From XYB1-FULL-44-23 sp964441445 (GTDB lineage: Bacteria; Patescibacteriota; Microgenomatia; CAZETR01; Amesbacteraceae): a DNA stretch of 38,750 nt. The first letter of the stretch is position 1; each line of letters opens with the position of its first letter. Below are positions 13,384-21,886 of this stretch, one piece after another. Both the position numbers and the translations under genes were made by a program. The stretch lies in NCBI GenBank assembly GCA_964441445.1, contig CAYTYO010000005.1, positions 1 to 38,750 of the forward strand, read 5' to 3'. Under the pieces are notes generated by a model. The model was not told where the DNA came from and did not search any database. It saw nothing but the letters and a program-made list of their open reading frames with translations.

Positions 13384-15477
13384 TTAAGGTGTAAGGGTGG
13401 ATGAAGCTGCCGGAGTGGTTGTGGTTCGGGGAGCAGTTGAGGGAGTAGGAACTACAGGGGTGGTCGAGGGGACGACTGGACCGGCATCAGAGGGGAGTTT
13501 AATCGGAGGGTTAACAATGGGAGATGGGATGGGTTTCGCTGTTTCAAGCTCAGTTTTTTCAGGTTGAGCGGGGACAATGGATGGAGTACCGGCTAATGTG
13601 GCTAACTCTTCCATCTCACCCTTGGCTTTAAGATAGTCAGGTGAAGTTTTGTCGACGATATTGAGGACCTGTTGCATGGCGGCATAAGCATTTTTGTAGT
13701 CTTTTTTCTGTCTGTAGGCGGCAGAAATGTTGTAGTAAGCATTGGGGTAATCGGGTTTGCGGTCGGCTGCCAGGCCGAAGAGACGCAGGGCTTCATCGTA
13801 GTTTTGGCGGGCGTAATAAATGCCGCCCAAAGAGACGTAGAGTTCAGGGTTGACCGGATCAAGGTTGATGGCCTGTTGGTAGGAAGCAACTGCCCATTGA
13901 TCGGCGCCTTCGGCAAAGTTAACCAGGTTTTGATACACATTGGCGAGCATGATCAGGTTTGTGGCTTTGATGGGGTTTAAGGAAACAGCATTTTTGGCTT
14001 CCTGAATGGATTGTTGGATGAGTTTGGTAACGGTATCCCGGTCTTCTGCAGTCAGATTTTCCTTGGACGCGGCAGCATTTGCTAATAACAGATAGGTTTG
14101 GGAGGCGGCTGTGCGGTAACCGTCGCGGTAGGGATTTAGGCGGATGGCCGTATTGATGCGGTCAAACGCCGTGCGGCCGTCGTTTTTACCTACAGCGGTG
14201 AGGGCTTGTTGGAAGGCAACTTCAGCAGAATAAGCTTTGGCCAGAGTGGGAATATAGATGACGAATAAGACAAGAACCAGGGCAAAAGATACGAGAGGCA
14301 AGATGGGGGTGCGGATGCCGGTGTCGGAGGCGGCAATGATATCAATGTTGGCTTCGTGAACCAGGGGGGAACCCATGAGTTTAAAGGATGCGACAACCAG
14401 GATAAGGAGGGTAAACAAGAGGAACAAACTGACGATACCAGGCGGGACGAAAAAGAAAGAAACTAATAGTAAAACTGAGGTGAGTGACGCCGCCAGAGCG
14501 GTGGTGTGGGAAGTGGCATCTGAGGACGAACGAAATGCGTGCAGGGTCAGAGTTGCTGTTTTATAAAGCAGGAAGGCAAAGGCAGCCAGGCCAAGAAGTC
14601 CGATGGTGGTCAAAAGCTGAAGATAAAAGTTGCTGGCGCTGTTGAAACGGATGTTCCAGTTGTCGGTCATGTTGAAACTGGCGGGGCGGAAACGGGTAAA
14701 GTCAGCCAGGTAAGTGTCGGCACCAGTACCGATAAGGGGCGAGACTTTAAGAGCTTCCATGGCAATCGACCAACTGACGGACTGGGAGAGGAAGATGGGC
14801 CGATTAGCAGGAATTTGGAAAACACGATATGCAGTAATTCCTGATGCGGCGACGAATAAGAACATAGCAATGGATAGCAGCAGTAAACGATTGGAGTTAT
14901 CTTTTTGTTTGGCGATCAGGATCCCTAAGAAGGGGAGGAGCAAGACGAAAAGTGCCAAAGTTGTTACCGGGTTACCGGTGGGGCTCCAAATACTGGTTTG
15001 AGCAAATGCCCAGGGGATGGCTTTGTCCATGATGCCGGTGCCCCAGAGAATAGTTAAGAAAGCAAGGAAAGAAAATGAACCGACAAGGCCGGAAACCAGT
15101 AGTTCCAGCTCTTTTTTAGTGCGGATAAAGCTGATGGCAGTGAAGTAATAAATGGAAAGGGCGACGATCGTGCCCGTTTGACCGGGACTTAATATGGCAT
15201 CAAGCTGATTTGGAGTGCGAGCTATGGTGGAAATAAGCCAGGTGATCAGAATAGCCAGAATAGGGAGGCCGAAGGGACTACGAGTGACTTTAACCTGTTT
15301 ATCAGATACGAAGCCGACCACCAAAAGAAGGAGCATAAAAGCAGAAAACAAAATTAGCAGAAAGTTTTTATTAAATTCGTAGAACTCGGAAGTGATAGGC
15401 AGGAAAAAGACCGGGAAGACCAGGGTCAAGGCCAAAACGAGATAAAAACCAATTTTATGTAAGGTAGCCGATTTCAT
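13384..15477 (-). CDS. O-antigen-ligase-like membrane protein with TPR region
   Basis: A 697-residue protein. The first about 420 residues hold some ten or more hydrophobic helices (for example LVLALTLVFPVFFLPI near the start and LVSFALVLVLFVIYIPTLA near 400) with a loop containing the conserved-looking SPLIGTGADTYLADF, as in the O-antigen ligase/WaaL/Wzy family that transfers or polymerises lipid-linked glycans. Residues about 420-630 form TPR repeats (NPELYVSLGGIYYARQNYDEAL, then KPDYPNAYYNISAAYRQKKD). The tail (about 640-697) is Pro/Thr/Ser-rich. The likely job is ligation or polymerisation of a surface polysaccharide at the membrane, with TPRs for protein contact. Distinguishing ligase from polymerase is not possible here. 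Confidence 0.85.
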   Translation of the reverse strand: MKSATLHKIGFYLVLALTLVFPVFFLPITSEFYEFNKNFLLILFSAFMLLLLVVGFVSDKQVKVTRSPFGLPILAILITWLISTIARTPNQLDAILSPGQTGTIVALSIYYFTAISFIRTKKELELLVSGLVGSFSFLAFLTILWGTGIMDKAIPWAFAQTSIWSPTGNPVTTLALFVLLLPFLGILIAKQKDNSNRLLLLSIAMFLFVAASGITAYRVFQIPANRPIFLSQSVSWSIAMEALKVSPLIGTGADTYLADFTRFRPASFNMTDNWNIRFNSASNFYLQLLTTIGLLGLAAFAFLLYKTATLTLHAFRSSSDATSHTTALAASLTSVLLLVSFFFVPPGIVSLFLLFTLLILVVASFKLMGSPLVHEANIDIIAASDTGIRTPILPLVSFALVLVLFVIYIPTLAKAYSAEVAFQQALTAVGKNDGRTAFDRINTAIRLNPYRDGYRTAASQTYLLLANAAASKENLTAEDRDTVTKLIQQSIQEAKNAVSLNPIKATNLIMLANVYQNLVNFAEGADQWAVASYQQAINLDPVNPELYVSLGGIYYARQNYDEALRLFGLAADRKPDYPNAYYNISAAYRQKKDYKNAYAAMQQVLNIVDKTSPDYLKAKGEMEELATLAGTPSIVPAQPEKTELETAKPIPSPIVNPPIKLPSDAGPVVPSTTPVVPTPSTAPRTTTTPAASSTLTP

Positions 15478-15492
15478 AAATGTATGTATACA

Positions 15493-15521
15493 AATGTAGC
15501 GGGCATTAAAAGTGAAGTCAA
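15493..15521 (-). promoter_or_regulatory. Promoter TTGACT-17-TACATT
   Basis: TTGACT at 15521-15516 and TACATT at 15498-15493 on the minus strand, 17 nt apart, 15 nt before the ATG at 15477. Confidence 0.6.
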
Positions 15522-15536
15522 GAAGTAATTTGTAAA

Positions 15537-15568
15537 AGGTCTGACCTGTTGCGCAATGGGTCAGACCT
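15537..15568. repeat. REP-like hairpin upstream of RAYT transposase
   Basis: AGGTCTGACC (15537-15546) and GGTCAGACCT (15559-15568) form a perfect 10-bp inverted repeat. The 12-nt loop contains TTGCGCAA, itself a palindrome. It ends 16 nt before the transposase ATG. RAYT enzymes recognise such hairpins as target or end sequences. I see no second copy in this window. Confidence 0.7.
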
Positions 15569-15584
15569 ATGGTATGGTAAGTAA

Positions 15585-16286
15585 ATGCCGGTAAAAAACA
15601 GGATCAAAACTTATCTCAGAGGCGGGGTGTACCATATATATAATAGGGGCTTGGATGGAAGGGCGGTTTTTTCCGATGCTCAGGATTATGAAATGTGGAT
15701 AGGGCTGATGGAGAGATATTTGGGTCCTTGGAATGTCGGAACGGATGAAAGGTATAAAACGGACCGACCATACATTCTTCGCCATAAGCAGGAAATGAAT
15801 TTGAACGACAGCGTAAAGGTTCCGGCTTATTGTCTGATGCCGGATCATTTCCATATTCTGGCCCGGCAGGAGACGGATACAGGAATTACTCAGTTAATGA
15901 GAAGGTTGTTAACTAACTATGTAATGTATTTCAACCGGAAATATAAGCGGCATGGGGTATTATTTGAAAATGTATACAGGGCAATATTGTTGCCGGACGA
16001 GTTAACGGCAGTTTGGGTGAGCAAGTATATTCATATCAACCCGGCGGTAAAATCAGTGAAGAGATTCGGGTTAGTGGAGACAAGTAGTGCGACGGCTCCG
16101 GAGTATTATCCGTATTCCAGTTATCAGAACTATCTTCAGCGAGATGAAAAAAGTTGGGTGGACGTGACTTGGTTGGAAGAAGCTCTTCATAGAGAGCTGC
16201 CAGAGGCGACGGATTATAAAAGCTTTGTAGAAAGCGAGAATAAGTGGAAGTTACCAGACTTGAACGGGTTTGTTTTAGAAAAATAG
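15585..16286 (+). CDS. REP-associated tyrosine transposase (RAYT, IS200-like Y1)
   Basis: A 233-residue protein with the Y1 transposase signature: GVYHIYNRG at residues 14-22, the HUH motif in CLMPDHFHIL (H88, H90) and the tyrosine region NYVMYFNRKYKRHG (candidate nucleophile Y112 or Y115), followed by the FENVYRAILL and YIHINP blocks. RAYTs cut and rejoin single-stranded DNA at REP hairpins through a 5'-phosphotyrosine bond and are often single-copy domesticated genes. It has a REP-like hairpin directly upstream (15537-15568) and a second inverted repeat at its stop codon. It looks intact. It lies between two minus-strand genes, so it may have been inserted there. Confidence 0.92.
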   Translation: MPVKNRIKTYLRGGVYHIYNRGLDGRAVFSDAQDYEMWIGLMERYLGPWNVGTDERYKTDRPYILRHKQEMNLNDSVKVPAYCLMPDHFHILARQETDTGITQLMRRLLTNYVMYFNRKYKRHGVLFENVYRAILLPDELTAVWVSKYIHINPAVKSVKRFGLVETSSATAPEYYPYSSYQNYLQRDEKSWVDVTWLEEALHRELPEATDYKSFVESENKWKLPDLNGFVLEK

Positions 16287-16302
16287 CAGAATGATCTGCT
16301 AT
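16283..16302. repeat. Inverted repeat at the RAYT stop codon
   Basis: ATAGCAGA-ATGA-TCTGCTAT is a perfect 8-bp stem with a 4-nt loop that includes the TAG stop (16284-16286). There is no T-run after it, so it is a weak terminator candidate; it could instead be the right-hand recognition hairpin of the RAYT unit. Confidence 0.55.
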
Positions 16303-16332
16303 GAGAGCATTTAGATAGTGATTGAGGGAGTT

Positions 16333-17157
16333 TTAGGAAAGAAAAACTAAAGTGACCAAAAGAGTGAGGCCAAGACAAATGGCGAAGGAAACAACACTGA
16401 CTAATATGTAGGTTACAAATTCCGGGAGGGATTTTTTTTGACGGCGGGAGACAGCCGGGCGATGATCAATCGGTTCTGAATCGTATTCGGGGATAGTGGA
16501 GGTGGGGGTGTCGGAAAACACGGCGTCCAAAGAGTGGACGAGACTTTCGGTTTCAGGTGCAATGGGGTATGTAGGAAGTTCCGGTATCTCGGGTACGATG
16601 TTTACAGGTTCCGGCTCAAAATCCGGAGGGGTGTCGGAAAATGAATAAGGGAGCGGGGATATTGGCGGTGGAGGAGGTTGTGGTGCGGGTGCAACAGGAA
16701 TAGGCGGAGTGGGTGGGAGGGGTGCGGTTACCGGAGGAAGAGGAGGAGGTGCTTGAATGGGAGGTGCAATTGGAACGGCAGAAATTACTTCAGGTGCGGA
16801 AGCAATAGGAAAAACCGGGGGGAGAGGAGGCGGGACGACTGGCGGCGCAGTCCGGGGCATTGTGGGGAATATCGATTGAGTGCGGCAGTAATCGATAAAT
16901 TTTTTGAGGGATGAAACCCGGCGTTTAGTGGTAGCGGGAGGATTGGTAAGAGTGAGAAAAGATTCGTACTGGTTGATGAAGTCGTCGGTGATGAAGTCGG
17001 GGAGTGTCTGAGGGGAAACCGATTGGCCACTTTTTTTAGCGGCGAAGGAAAAGAATAGCCGCAAGTCAGAAAGGTAGTTTTTAATCGTGTTTACAGACGA
17101 TGTCTGCAAAGAGATATAGCGTTTGAATTCCTGAATGTAAAATAAAGGGTAATCCAT
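16333..17157 (-). CDS. Tail-anchored protein with recombinase-type core-binding (SAM-like) domain
   Basis: A 274-residue protein. Residues 5-95 (FKRYISLQTSSVNTIKNYLSDL...KKFIDYCRTQ) match the N-terminal core-binding, SAM-like domain of XerC/XerD tyrosine recombinases, including the TIKNYLSDL helix and the TTKRRVSSLKKF helix. No catalytic domain (R...H-x-x-R...Y) follows. Instead there is a long Pro/Ala/Val-rich linker (about 100-235) and one hydrophobic helix at the C-terminus (about 248-273, VTYILVSVVSFAICLGLTLL), so it should be a tail-anchored membrane protein facing the cytoplasm. The role is unknown; I would guess DNA or chromosome tethering at the membrane (inference). Two 8-bp direct repeats lie in its promoter region. 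Confidence 0.75.
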   Translation of the reverse strand: MDYPLFYIQEFKRYISLQTSSVNTIKNYLSDLRLFFSFAAKKSGQSVSPQTLPDFITDDFINQYESFLTLTNPPATTKRRVSSLKKFIDYCRTQSIFPTMPRTAPPVVPPPLPPVFPIASAPEVISAVPIAPPIQAPPPLPPVTAPLPPTPPIPVAPAPQPPPPPISPLPYSFSDTPPDFEPEPVNIVPEIPELPTYPIAPETESLVHSLDAVFSDTPTSTIPEYDSEPIDHRPAVSRRQKKSLPEFVTYILVSVVSFAICLGLTLLVTLVFLS

Positions 17158-17168
17158 ATATTTAGCTT

Positions 17169-17201
17169 TGTTACACTGCTGATATTACGCTAATGTTACA
17201 C
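17169..17201 (-). promoter_or_regulatory. GTGTAACA direct repeats before the tail-anchored gene
   Basis: TGTTACAC occurs at 17169-17176 and 17194-17201, 25 bp apart; on the minus strand these are GTGTAACA repeats flanking a TAATAT (17187-17182) that could be the -10 box of the gene starting at 17157. They are candidate operator half-sites. Confidence 0.4.
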
Positions 17202-17535
17202 AAAAATACAAGAGGTATTTTTATGAAAAGAAATGTTATGAAAAATAACTATTTACGGCTAACGGCAAACTCAGATTATCAGCATCTGAATATATATTAG
17301 AGGATATATTAGATAGTGAGCTCGCAAACTCCCTAGAGTGACTGCTAAGTCAAATAAACATTGAAATGGTCCGATATACACATATATACGTTTGTGCAAA
17401 ATCCTTTTTATTTATCCGGTTATATTTATGCATGACGTTAATATAGGGTAGAGTTAAAAGCAAATTGTTCAATTACATTTAATATAATCTCCCCGTGTAA
17501 TGACAAATTGACTGTGCAAAGTGGCTTAAGCTGGC

Positions 17536-17541
17536 TATAAT
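17536..17541 (+). promoter_or_regulatory. -10 box TATAAT of leuS
   Basis: A perfect TATAAT ends 9 nt before the ATG at 17551. TTGACT at 17508-17513 is 22 nt away, too far for a standard spacer. The leader would be 2-3 nt. Confidence 0.6.
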
Positions 17542-17550
17542 CATAAAGAT

Positions 17551-19610
17551 ATGACAGTTTCAAAGTATAGTCCGGGTGAGGTGGAGACAAAGTGGGTTGC
17601 AAAATGGCAGGAGTGGGGTTTGTATGCGGCGGAAGATTTTTCCAAGAAACCTAAAAGTTATGTGTTGGTCGAATTCCCATATCCATCCGGAGAGAGGTTG
17701 CATGTAGGCCATGCGCGAAGCTATGCGTGTCTGGACGCCGTAGCCAGGATGAGGAGAATGAAAGGGATGAATGTATTGTTTCCGATGGGCTGGGACGCGT
17801 TTGGATTGCCGGCGGAGAATTACGCCGTGCGGACAGGGGTGCATCCTGCTAAGACTACGGCTATAAACATCGAGAATGCTAAAAAACAGGCAGTCTCCTG
17901 GGGGCTGTCTTTTGACTGGGAGAGGGAAATCAATACAACTGATACAAACTATTACAAATGGACACAATGGATATTCATCCAGTTATTTAAAAAAGGATTG
18001 GCCTACAAGGAAGAGATTGCGGTTAACTGGTGTCCGTCATGCAAGATAAATCTGGCGAATGAGGAAGTAATAGACGGAAAATGTGAGCGGTGCGGGACTG
18101 AGACAGAGCGACGAAAACAGTCACAGTGGCTGTTAAAAATTACTGAATATGCCGATAGACTGCTGGAAGATTTAAAGACTGTAAATTTTCGCGAAGACAT
18201 TGCCGCTTCGCAGGTGAATTGGATAGGAAAGAAAGTCGGAGCCCGGGTGAAGTTTGAATTTGCCCCAAACCGGTATCTGGAAGCGTTCACGACCAGGATA
18301 GATACGATTTTCGGGGCTACATTTATAGTCATCGCACCTGAGGTAGTGGCAGGAATATTGGACATGGTGCCGACGGATAACAAACCGAGTGTGGAAGCGT
18401 ATGTATCCTCAGCTATGAATAAATCCGAGCGGGAGCGAAAGCAGCGAACGGAAAAGAGCGGGGTGGATACCGGGATAAAGGCAATAAATCCGGCAAACGG
18501 GGAAAAAATCCCGGTGTGGGTGGCTGACTACGTCATGATGGATATCGGGACAGGTGTGGTGATGGGGGTGCCGGCTCATGACAGCCGGGATCTGGAGTTT
18601 GCGACTAAAAACCAGTTACCGGTAACGAAAGTGGTGGAGAGCCCTGAAGGGTCTAGCGCTTATGAAGGTGAGGGGAAACTGGTGAACTCGGGGAAGTATA
18701 CGGGAAGTAACTCTGTGCAAGCCCGAGCGCGGATGATGGAGGACGGGTTGGGTGTGGCATCTGATCATTACCATTTGCGGGATTGGGTGTTTTCCCGACA
18801 GCACTACTGGGGTGAACCTATACCGATGATCTATTGCGATAAGGATGGTTGGGTACCGGTACCGGAGGAGGAATTGCCCGTGAGGCTACCTGAGGTAGAA
18901 AAGTATCAGCCGACAGAAACCGGTGAATCACCGCTGGCGCACATGGACGAATTTGTGAACACAACCTGTCCGGTGTGCGGAAATTCTGCCCGACGGGAAA
19001 CCGATACCATGCCTAATTGGGCCGGGTCTTCCTGGTATTACCTGCGGTATATCGATCCGCATAATGACAAAGTTTTGGCAGACAAGGATAAGTTGAAGTA
19101 TTGGTTACCTGTTGATTGGTACAACGGCGGGATGGAACACACCACCCTGCATCTTCTATATAGTCGGTTTTGGCATAAAGTGCTGTTTGACTTAGGCGTG
19201 GTGCCCACAGTAGAACCGTATGCAAAACGCTCCAGCCATGGGGTGGTGCTGGGACCTGACGGGAGAAAAATGAGTAAGAGCCGCGGGAATGTGATTAATC
19301 CGGATGAGATTGTGGCTAAATACGGAGCAGATACTCTGCGGATGTATGAGATGTTTATCGGTCCGTTTGACCAGATGGTTACCTGGAGCGATGAATCTCT
19401 GGAAGGCGTGTTTCGGTTTTTGAAACGGGTATGGGTACTGGTCCTACAATCCCAAGGCGGGGATGCTAAAGTTGAAACGGCGGATGCGGAGCAAAAAAGG
19501 AAGCTGGCTGAGCTGGTCCGAAAGATAGGAGATGACTTGGAGGGAGGGAAATTTAATACAGCTGTCGCTGCCATGATGGAGTTTGTGAACTGGTGGTCCG
19601 ATCACGAGGA
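17551..19610 (+). CDS. leuS: Leucyl-tRNA synthetase (3' end lost in assembly gap)
   Basis: Class I synthetase that charges tRNA-Leu in the cytoplasm. About 686 codons are present before the run of N. Motifs in order: HVGH (51-54, the HIGH signature), GWDAFGLPAENYA, a zinc-ribbon pair in NWCPSCKINL and KCERCG, the CP1 editing domain (TRIDTIFGATF, GVVMGVPAHDSRDLEFA), the WAGSSWYYLRYIDP block, and GRKMSKSRGN (KMSKS 573-577). The anticodon-binding helices begin after this (FRFLKRVWVL). The family is usually a little over 800 residues, so more than 100 residues of the C-terminus are missing. The sequence after the gap is not LeuRS. Start chosen at ATG 17551, directly after TATAAT. Confidence 0.97.
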
Positions 19611-19710
19611 NNNNNNNNNNNNNNNNNNNNNNNNNNNNNNNNNNNNNNNNNNNNNNNNNNNNNNNNNNNNNNNNNNNNNNNNNNNNNNNNNNNNNNNNNN
19701 NNNNNNNNNN
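19611..19710. other. Assembly gap (100 N)
   Basis: Exactly 100 N, the usual placeholder for a scaffold join of unknown size. The frame is open on both sides by chance, so a gene caller will report one chimeric protein of LeuRS and ComEA. Confidence 0.97.
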
Positions 19711-19848
19711 AGTTTGCCGGGAATTGGTGAAGTCACTGCGGGAAAAATTATACAAGCCAGACCGTATAATAAATTGACAGAATTAACCGAAAAGAAGATT
19801 GTTACACAGAAGGTATTTGACGGGATTAAGCTATTGATAGGGCTATGA
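19711..19848 (+). CDS. comEA: ComEA-type helix-hairpin-helix protein (5' end in gap)
   Basis: About 45 codons after the gap encode LPGIGEVTAGKIIQARPYNK and a following helix ending KLLIGL, the helix-hairpin-helix DNA-binding domain found at the C-terminus of ComEA. ComEA is the membrane-anchored receptor that binds double-stranded DNA during natural transformation. The N-terminal anchor is lost in the gap. The stop overlaps the ATG of the ComEC gene by 4 nt (19845-19848), the classic comEA-comEC order. Confidence 0.82.
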   Translation, partial: SLPGIGEVTAGKIIQARPYNKLTELTEKKIVTQKVFDGIKLLIGL

Positions 19849-21032
19849 CGCACAAGCCAAGTGTAATTGCGGCAATTATGGTTTTAGCCTTGAGTGTAAG
19901 AGTATGGTTGGCCACAAAGCCATGGGTGTTTGGTGACGGGGATACTGTGAGCTTGAATATCAGGGTAGAGAAGTTTGATAAGGACGCCTCGGGGCGGTTG
20001 GGCATAGTTCATCGGGGACTGTGGTTGGCTGTTCCCAGGGGTGAGAAAGTAGGTGTGGGTCAACAAGTAAAAGCCGTTGGCAAAGTAAGTGTGGAAGTGA
20101 TAGACGGAAGGGTATGGCAAAAAATTTTGTATTACAGCGATTTTGAATCTTTTGAATTAAAAAAGGGTCTATTTGACGACATAAAGTCAAAATCGCTTAA
20201 ATGGTTGCCCGGAGACGCCGGAGCGCTGACGTCTGGCATACTGTTTGGGGGGAATGATGAAATGTCAGAGGAAGGCCAGGAGGCATTTAGATCCAGTGGG
20301 TTGGCGCATGTGGTGGCGGCTTCCGGATACAATGTAGCCGTCGTAGCAGGGGCGGTAATGGCTGCTGCTACGTATTGGTTGGGAAGGCGATTGGCGATAC
20401 CTTTTGGTATGGTTTGTATTACATTGTACGTAATAATGGCCGGAGCTACAGCGGCTGTAGTGCGGGCGGGAATTATGGCTGGCCTGACTTTGGTGGGGAT
20501 GTATTTGGGGAGAAAATCTCAGGCTACTTGGATGTTGGTTATTACGGTATGGCTGATGCTTTTTTTCCGACCACAATGGCTGGTTGATGTCGGTTTTCAG
20601 CTTTCGGTGGCTGCAACTATAGGTTTGCTGGCAGCCGGAAAGCGGGAAAATGAATGGTGGAAGTCTGATTTGCGGACTTCAACTCTGGCACAAATAATGA
20701 CAATGCCTTTAATTTTGCATTATTTCGGAAACTTGTCTTTATGGGCACCTATCGTAAATCTGATGGTGTTGTGGACGGTACCTATAATCATGGAAATTAC
20801 GGGGATAGCGGTGGTAATCGGCCTGGTGTGGGATGGCGCCGGAATGCTGGTAAGTTATTTGGCTTTGCCGCTGCTGTATTTTATGATCGGGGTGGTGAAA
20901 TGGTCCGCAAGTTGGCCGGGTAATGGTTTGAAAATGGGCCAGATTTCCTGGTGGTGGGTAGCCGGATATTATTTATCCGTAGCTTTGATTTACAGTCGAG
21001 TGAGGCGGCGGAGAGAGGATAAAAAGACTTGA
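19845..21032 (+). CDS. comEC: ComEC/Rec2 competence channel, membrane half
   Basis: A 395-residue membrane protein. It begins with a hydrophobic segment, then an OB-fold-like region (about 35-105), then the Competence domain with several helices and the diagnostic GLAHVVAASGYNVAVVAG (residues 149-166), ATAAVVRAGIMAGL and WLVDVGFQLSVAATIGLL. ComEC forms the channel that takes single-stranded DNA across the membrane. The metallo-beta-lactamase domain normally fused at the C-terminus is a separate gene directly downstream, overlapping by 4 nt. Confidence 0.9.
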   Translation: MTHKPSVIAAIMVLALSVRVWLATKPWVFGDGDTVSLNIRVEKFDKDASGRLGIVHRGLWLAVPRGEKVGVGQQVKAVGKVSVEVIDGRVWQKILYYSDFESFELKKGLFDDIKSKSLKWLPGDAGALTSGILFGGNDEMSEEGQEAFRSSGLAHVVAASGYNVAVVAGAVMAAATYWLGRRLAIPFGMVCITLYVIMAGATAAVVRAGIMAGLTLVGMYLGRKSQATWMLVITVWLMLFFRPQWLVDVGFQLSVAATIGLLAAGKRENEWWKSDLRTSTLAQIMTMPLILHYFGNLSLWAPIVNLMVLWTVPIIMEITGIAVVIGLVWDGAGMLVSYLALPLLYFMIGVVKWSASWPGNGLKMGQISWWWVAGYYLSVALIYSRVRRRREDKKT

Positions 21033-21877
21033 AACGGCGGGTATTCATCCTATTGGGTTTATGTGCAGTAGTGATCTGGGCGGCCGTTTTGGCCTTACCC
21101 GATAAGAACCTACATGTAATATTCTGCGATGTGGGTCAGGGTGACGCGACATTAATGGTTTGGGGCCGGGTGCAAATATTAATTGACGGTGGACCTGATT
21201 TGGCGGTGTTGGAATGTTTAGCCAGATATGTGCCTTTTTTTGATAAACAAATAGAAGTTGTAGTGGTAACACACGGGCATGATGATCACACCACAGGGCT
21301 AATTTCTGTTATAGAACGATATAGTGTTAAGCATTTTGTTAGAGCAAAGACGGCGGCAGTGTCAGCCGAATTAGATGACCTGCAGCGGATTGCAGATGAG
21401 AGAAAGGTGGCAACAACCAAAATGGCGGCGGGAGATGAGTTAGTTTTCAGTCGGAAAGACAGATCGGAATTAAGGGTAAAGGTGTTGTGGCCGCCGCAGA
21501 GCGCAGGTGAGGTGACCTATGCGAGAAATTTAAACCTGGGATCGGTGGTGGCAGAGGTGGAGTGGGGGTGGTTTTCGGCATTGGTGACCGGGGATGCAGA
21601 TGCAGAGGTGGAGAAAGAGATGGATTTGACGGGTGATGTACAGCAGGTGGAAGTGTTGAAAGTTCCGCATCACGGTAGTCGGACAGGGCTGGATGCGGAC
21701 TACGTAAGACAGGTCAAGCCTGATCTGGCAGTAATATCTGTGGGTAAAAACAGCTATGGTCATCCGGCTAGTGAGACTATTCAGCTGTTACAAACGATGG
21801 GAACGGAAATTAAGAGAACAGACACCGACGGAGACATTGAGGTAATAAGTGACGGGAAAACCTGGTGGGTGAGGTAA
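21029..21877 (+). CDS. ComEC-type metallo-beta-lactamase protein
   Basis: A 282-residue protein beginning at TTG (TTGA overlap with the ComEC stop). A hydrophobic N-terminal segment (residues 4-24) serves as signal or anchor. Then come FCDVGQGDATLMVW, LIDGGPD, the zinc motif THGHDDHTTGL (HxHxDH) and LKVPHHGSRTGLD, the usual order in the ComEC C-terminal nuclease-like domain. It probably degrades the non-transported DNA strand outside the membrane (known for the domain, inferred here). No ATG is available nearby, and overlap supports translational coupling. Confidence 0.88.
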   Translation: MKRRVFILLGLCAVVIWAAVLALPDKNLHVIFCDVGQGDATLMVWGRVQILIDGGPDLAVLECLARYVPFFDKQIEVVVVTHGHDDHTTGLISVIERYSVKHFVRAKTAAVSAELDDLQRIADERKVATTKMAAGDELVFSRKDRSELRVKVLWPPQSAGEVTYARNLNLGSVVAEVEWGWFSALVTGDADAEVEKEMDLTGDVQQVEVLKVPHHGSRTGLDADYVRQVKPDLAVISVGKNSYGHPASETIQLLQTMGTEIKRTDTDGDIEVISDGKTWWVR

Positions 21878-21880
21878 AAT
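21875..21880 (+). promoter_or_regulatory. -10 box TAAAAT before glycosyltransferase
   Basis: TAAAAT overlaps the preceding stop codon and ends 6 nt before the ATG at 21887, the same distance as in two other promoters here. No clear -35. Confidence 0.45.
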
Positions 21881-21886
21881 ATTAGT

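Larger units (their letters stand above)
17158..17550. other. 393-nt AT-rich intergenic region
   Basis: The longest non-coding stretch of the window, between divergent genes. It holds TGTTACAC direct repeats (17169-17201), a hairpin AAAAATAC-AAGAG-GTATTTTT (17202-17222), a TCAGAT/ATCTGA inverted repeat (about 17271-17289), tandem ATATATTAGA-like repeats just after it, and the LeuRS -10 box near its end. I see no ORF, tRNA or clear dif-like site in it. Confidence 0.6.

Noticed and set aside
16333..17157. Complete XerC/XerD recombinase
   Set aside because: Only the core-binding domain is present; the catalytic Arg, His and Tyr motifs are missing and a membrane helix ends the protein.
17202..17222. 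Intrinsic terminator AAAAATAC/GTATTTTT
   Set aside because: The T-run is part of the stem, there is no GC-rich stem, and no gene ends into it on either strand.
17551..19848. One 765-residue protein across the N run
   Set aside because: The part after the gap is a ComEA-type HhH domain and not LeuRS; frame continuity over 100 placeholder N is chance.
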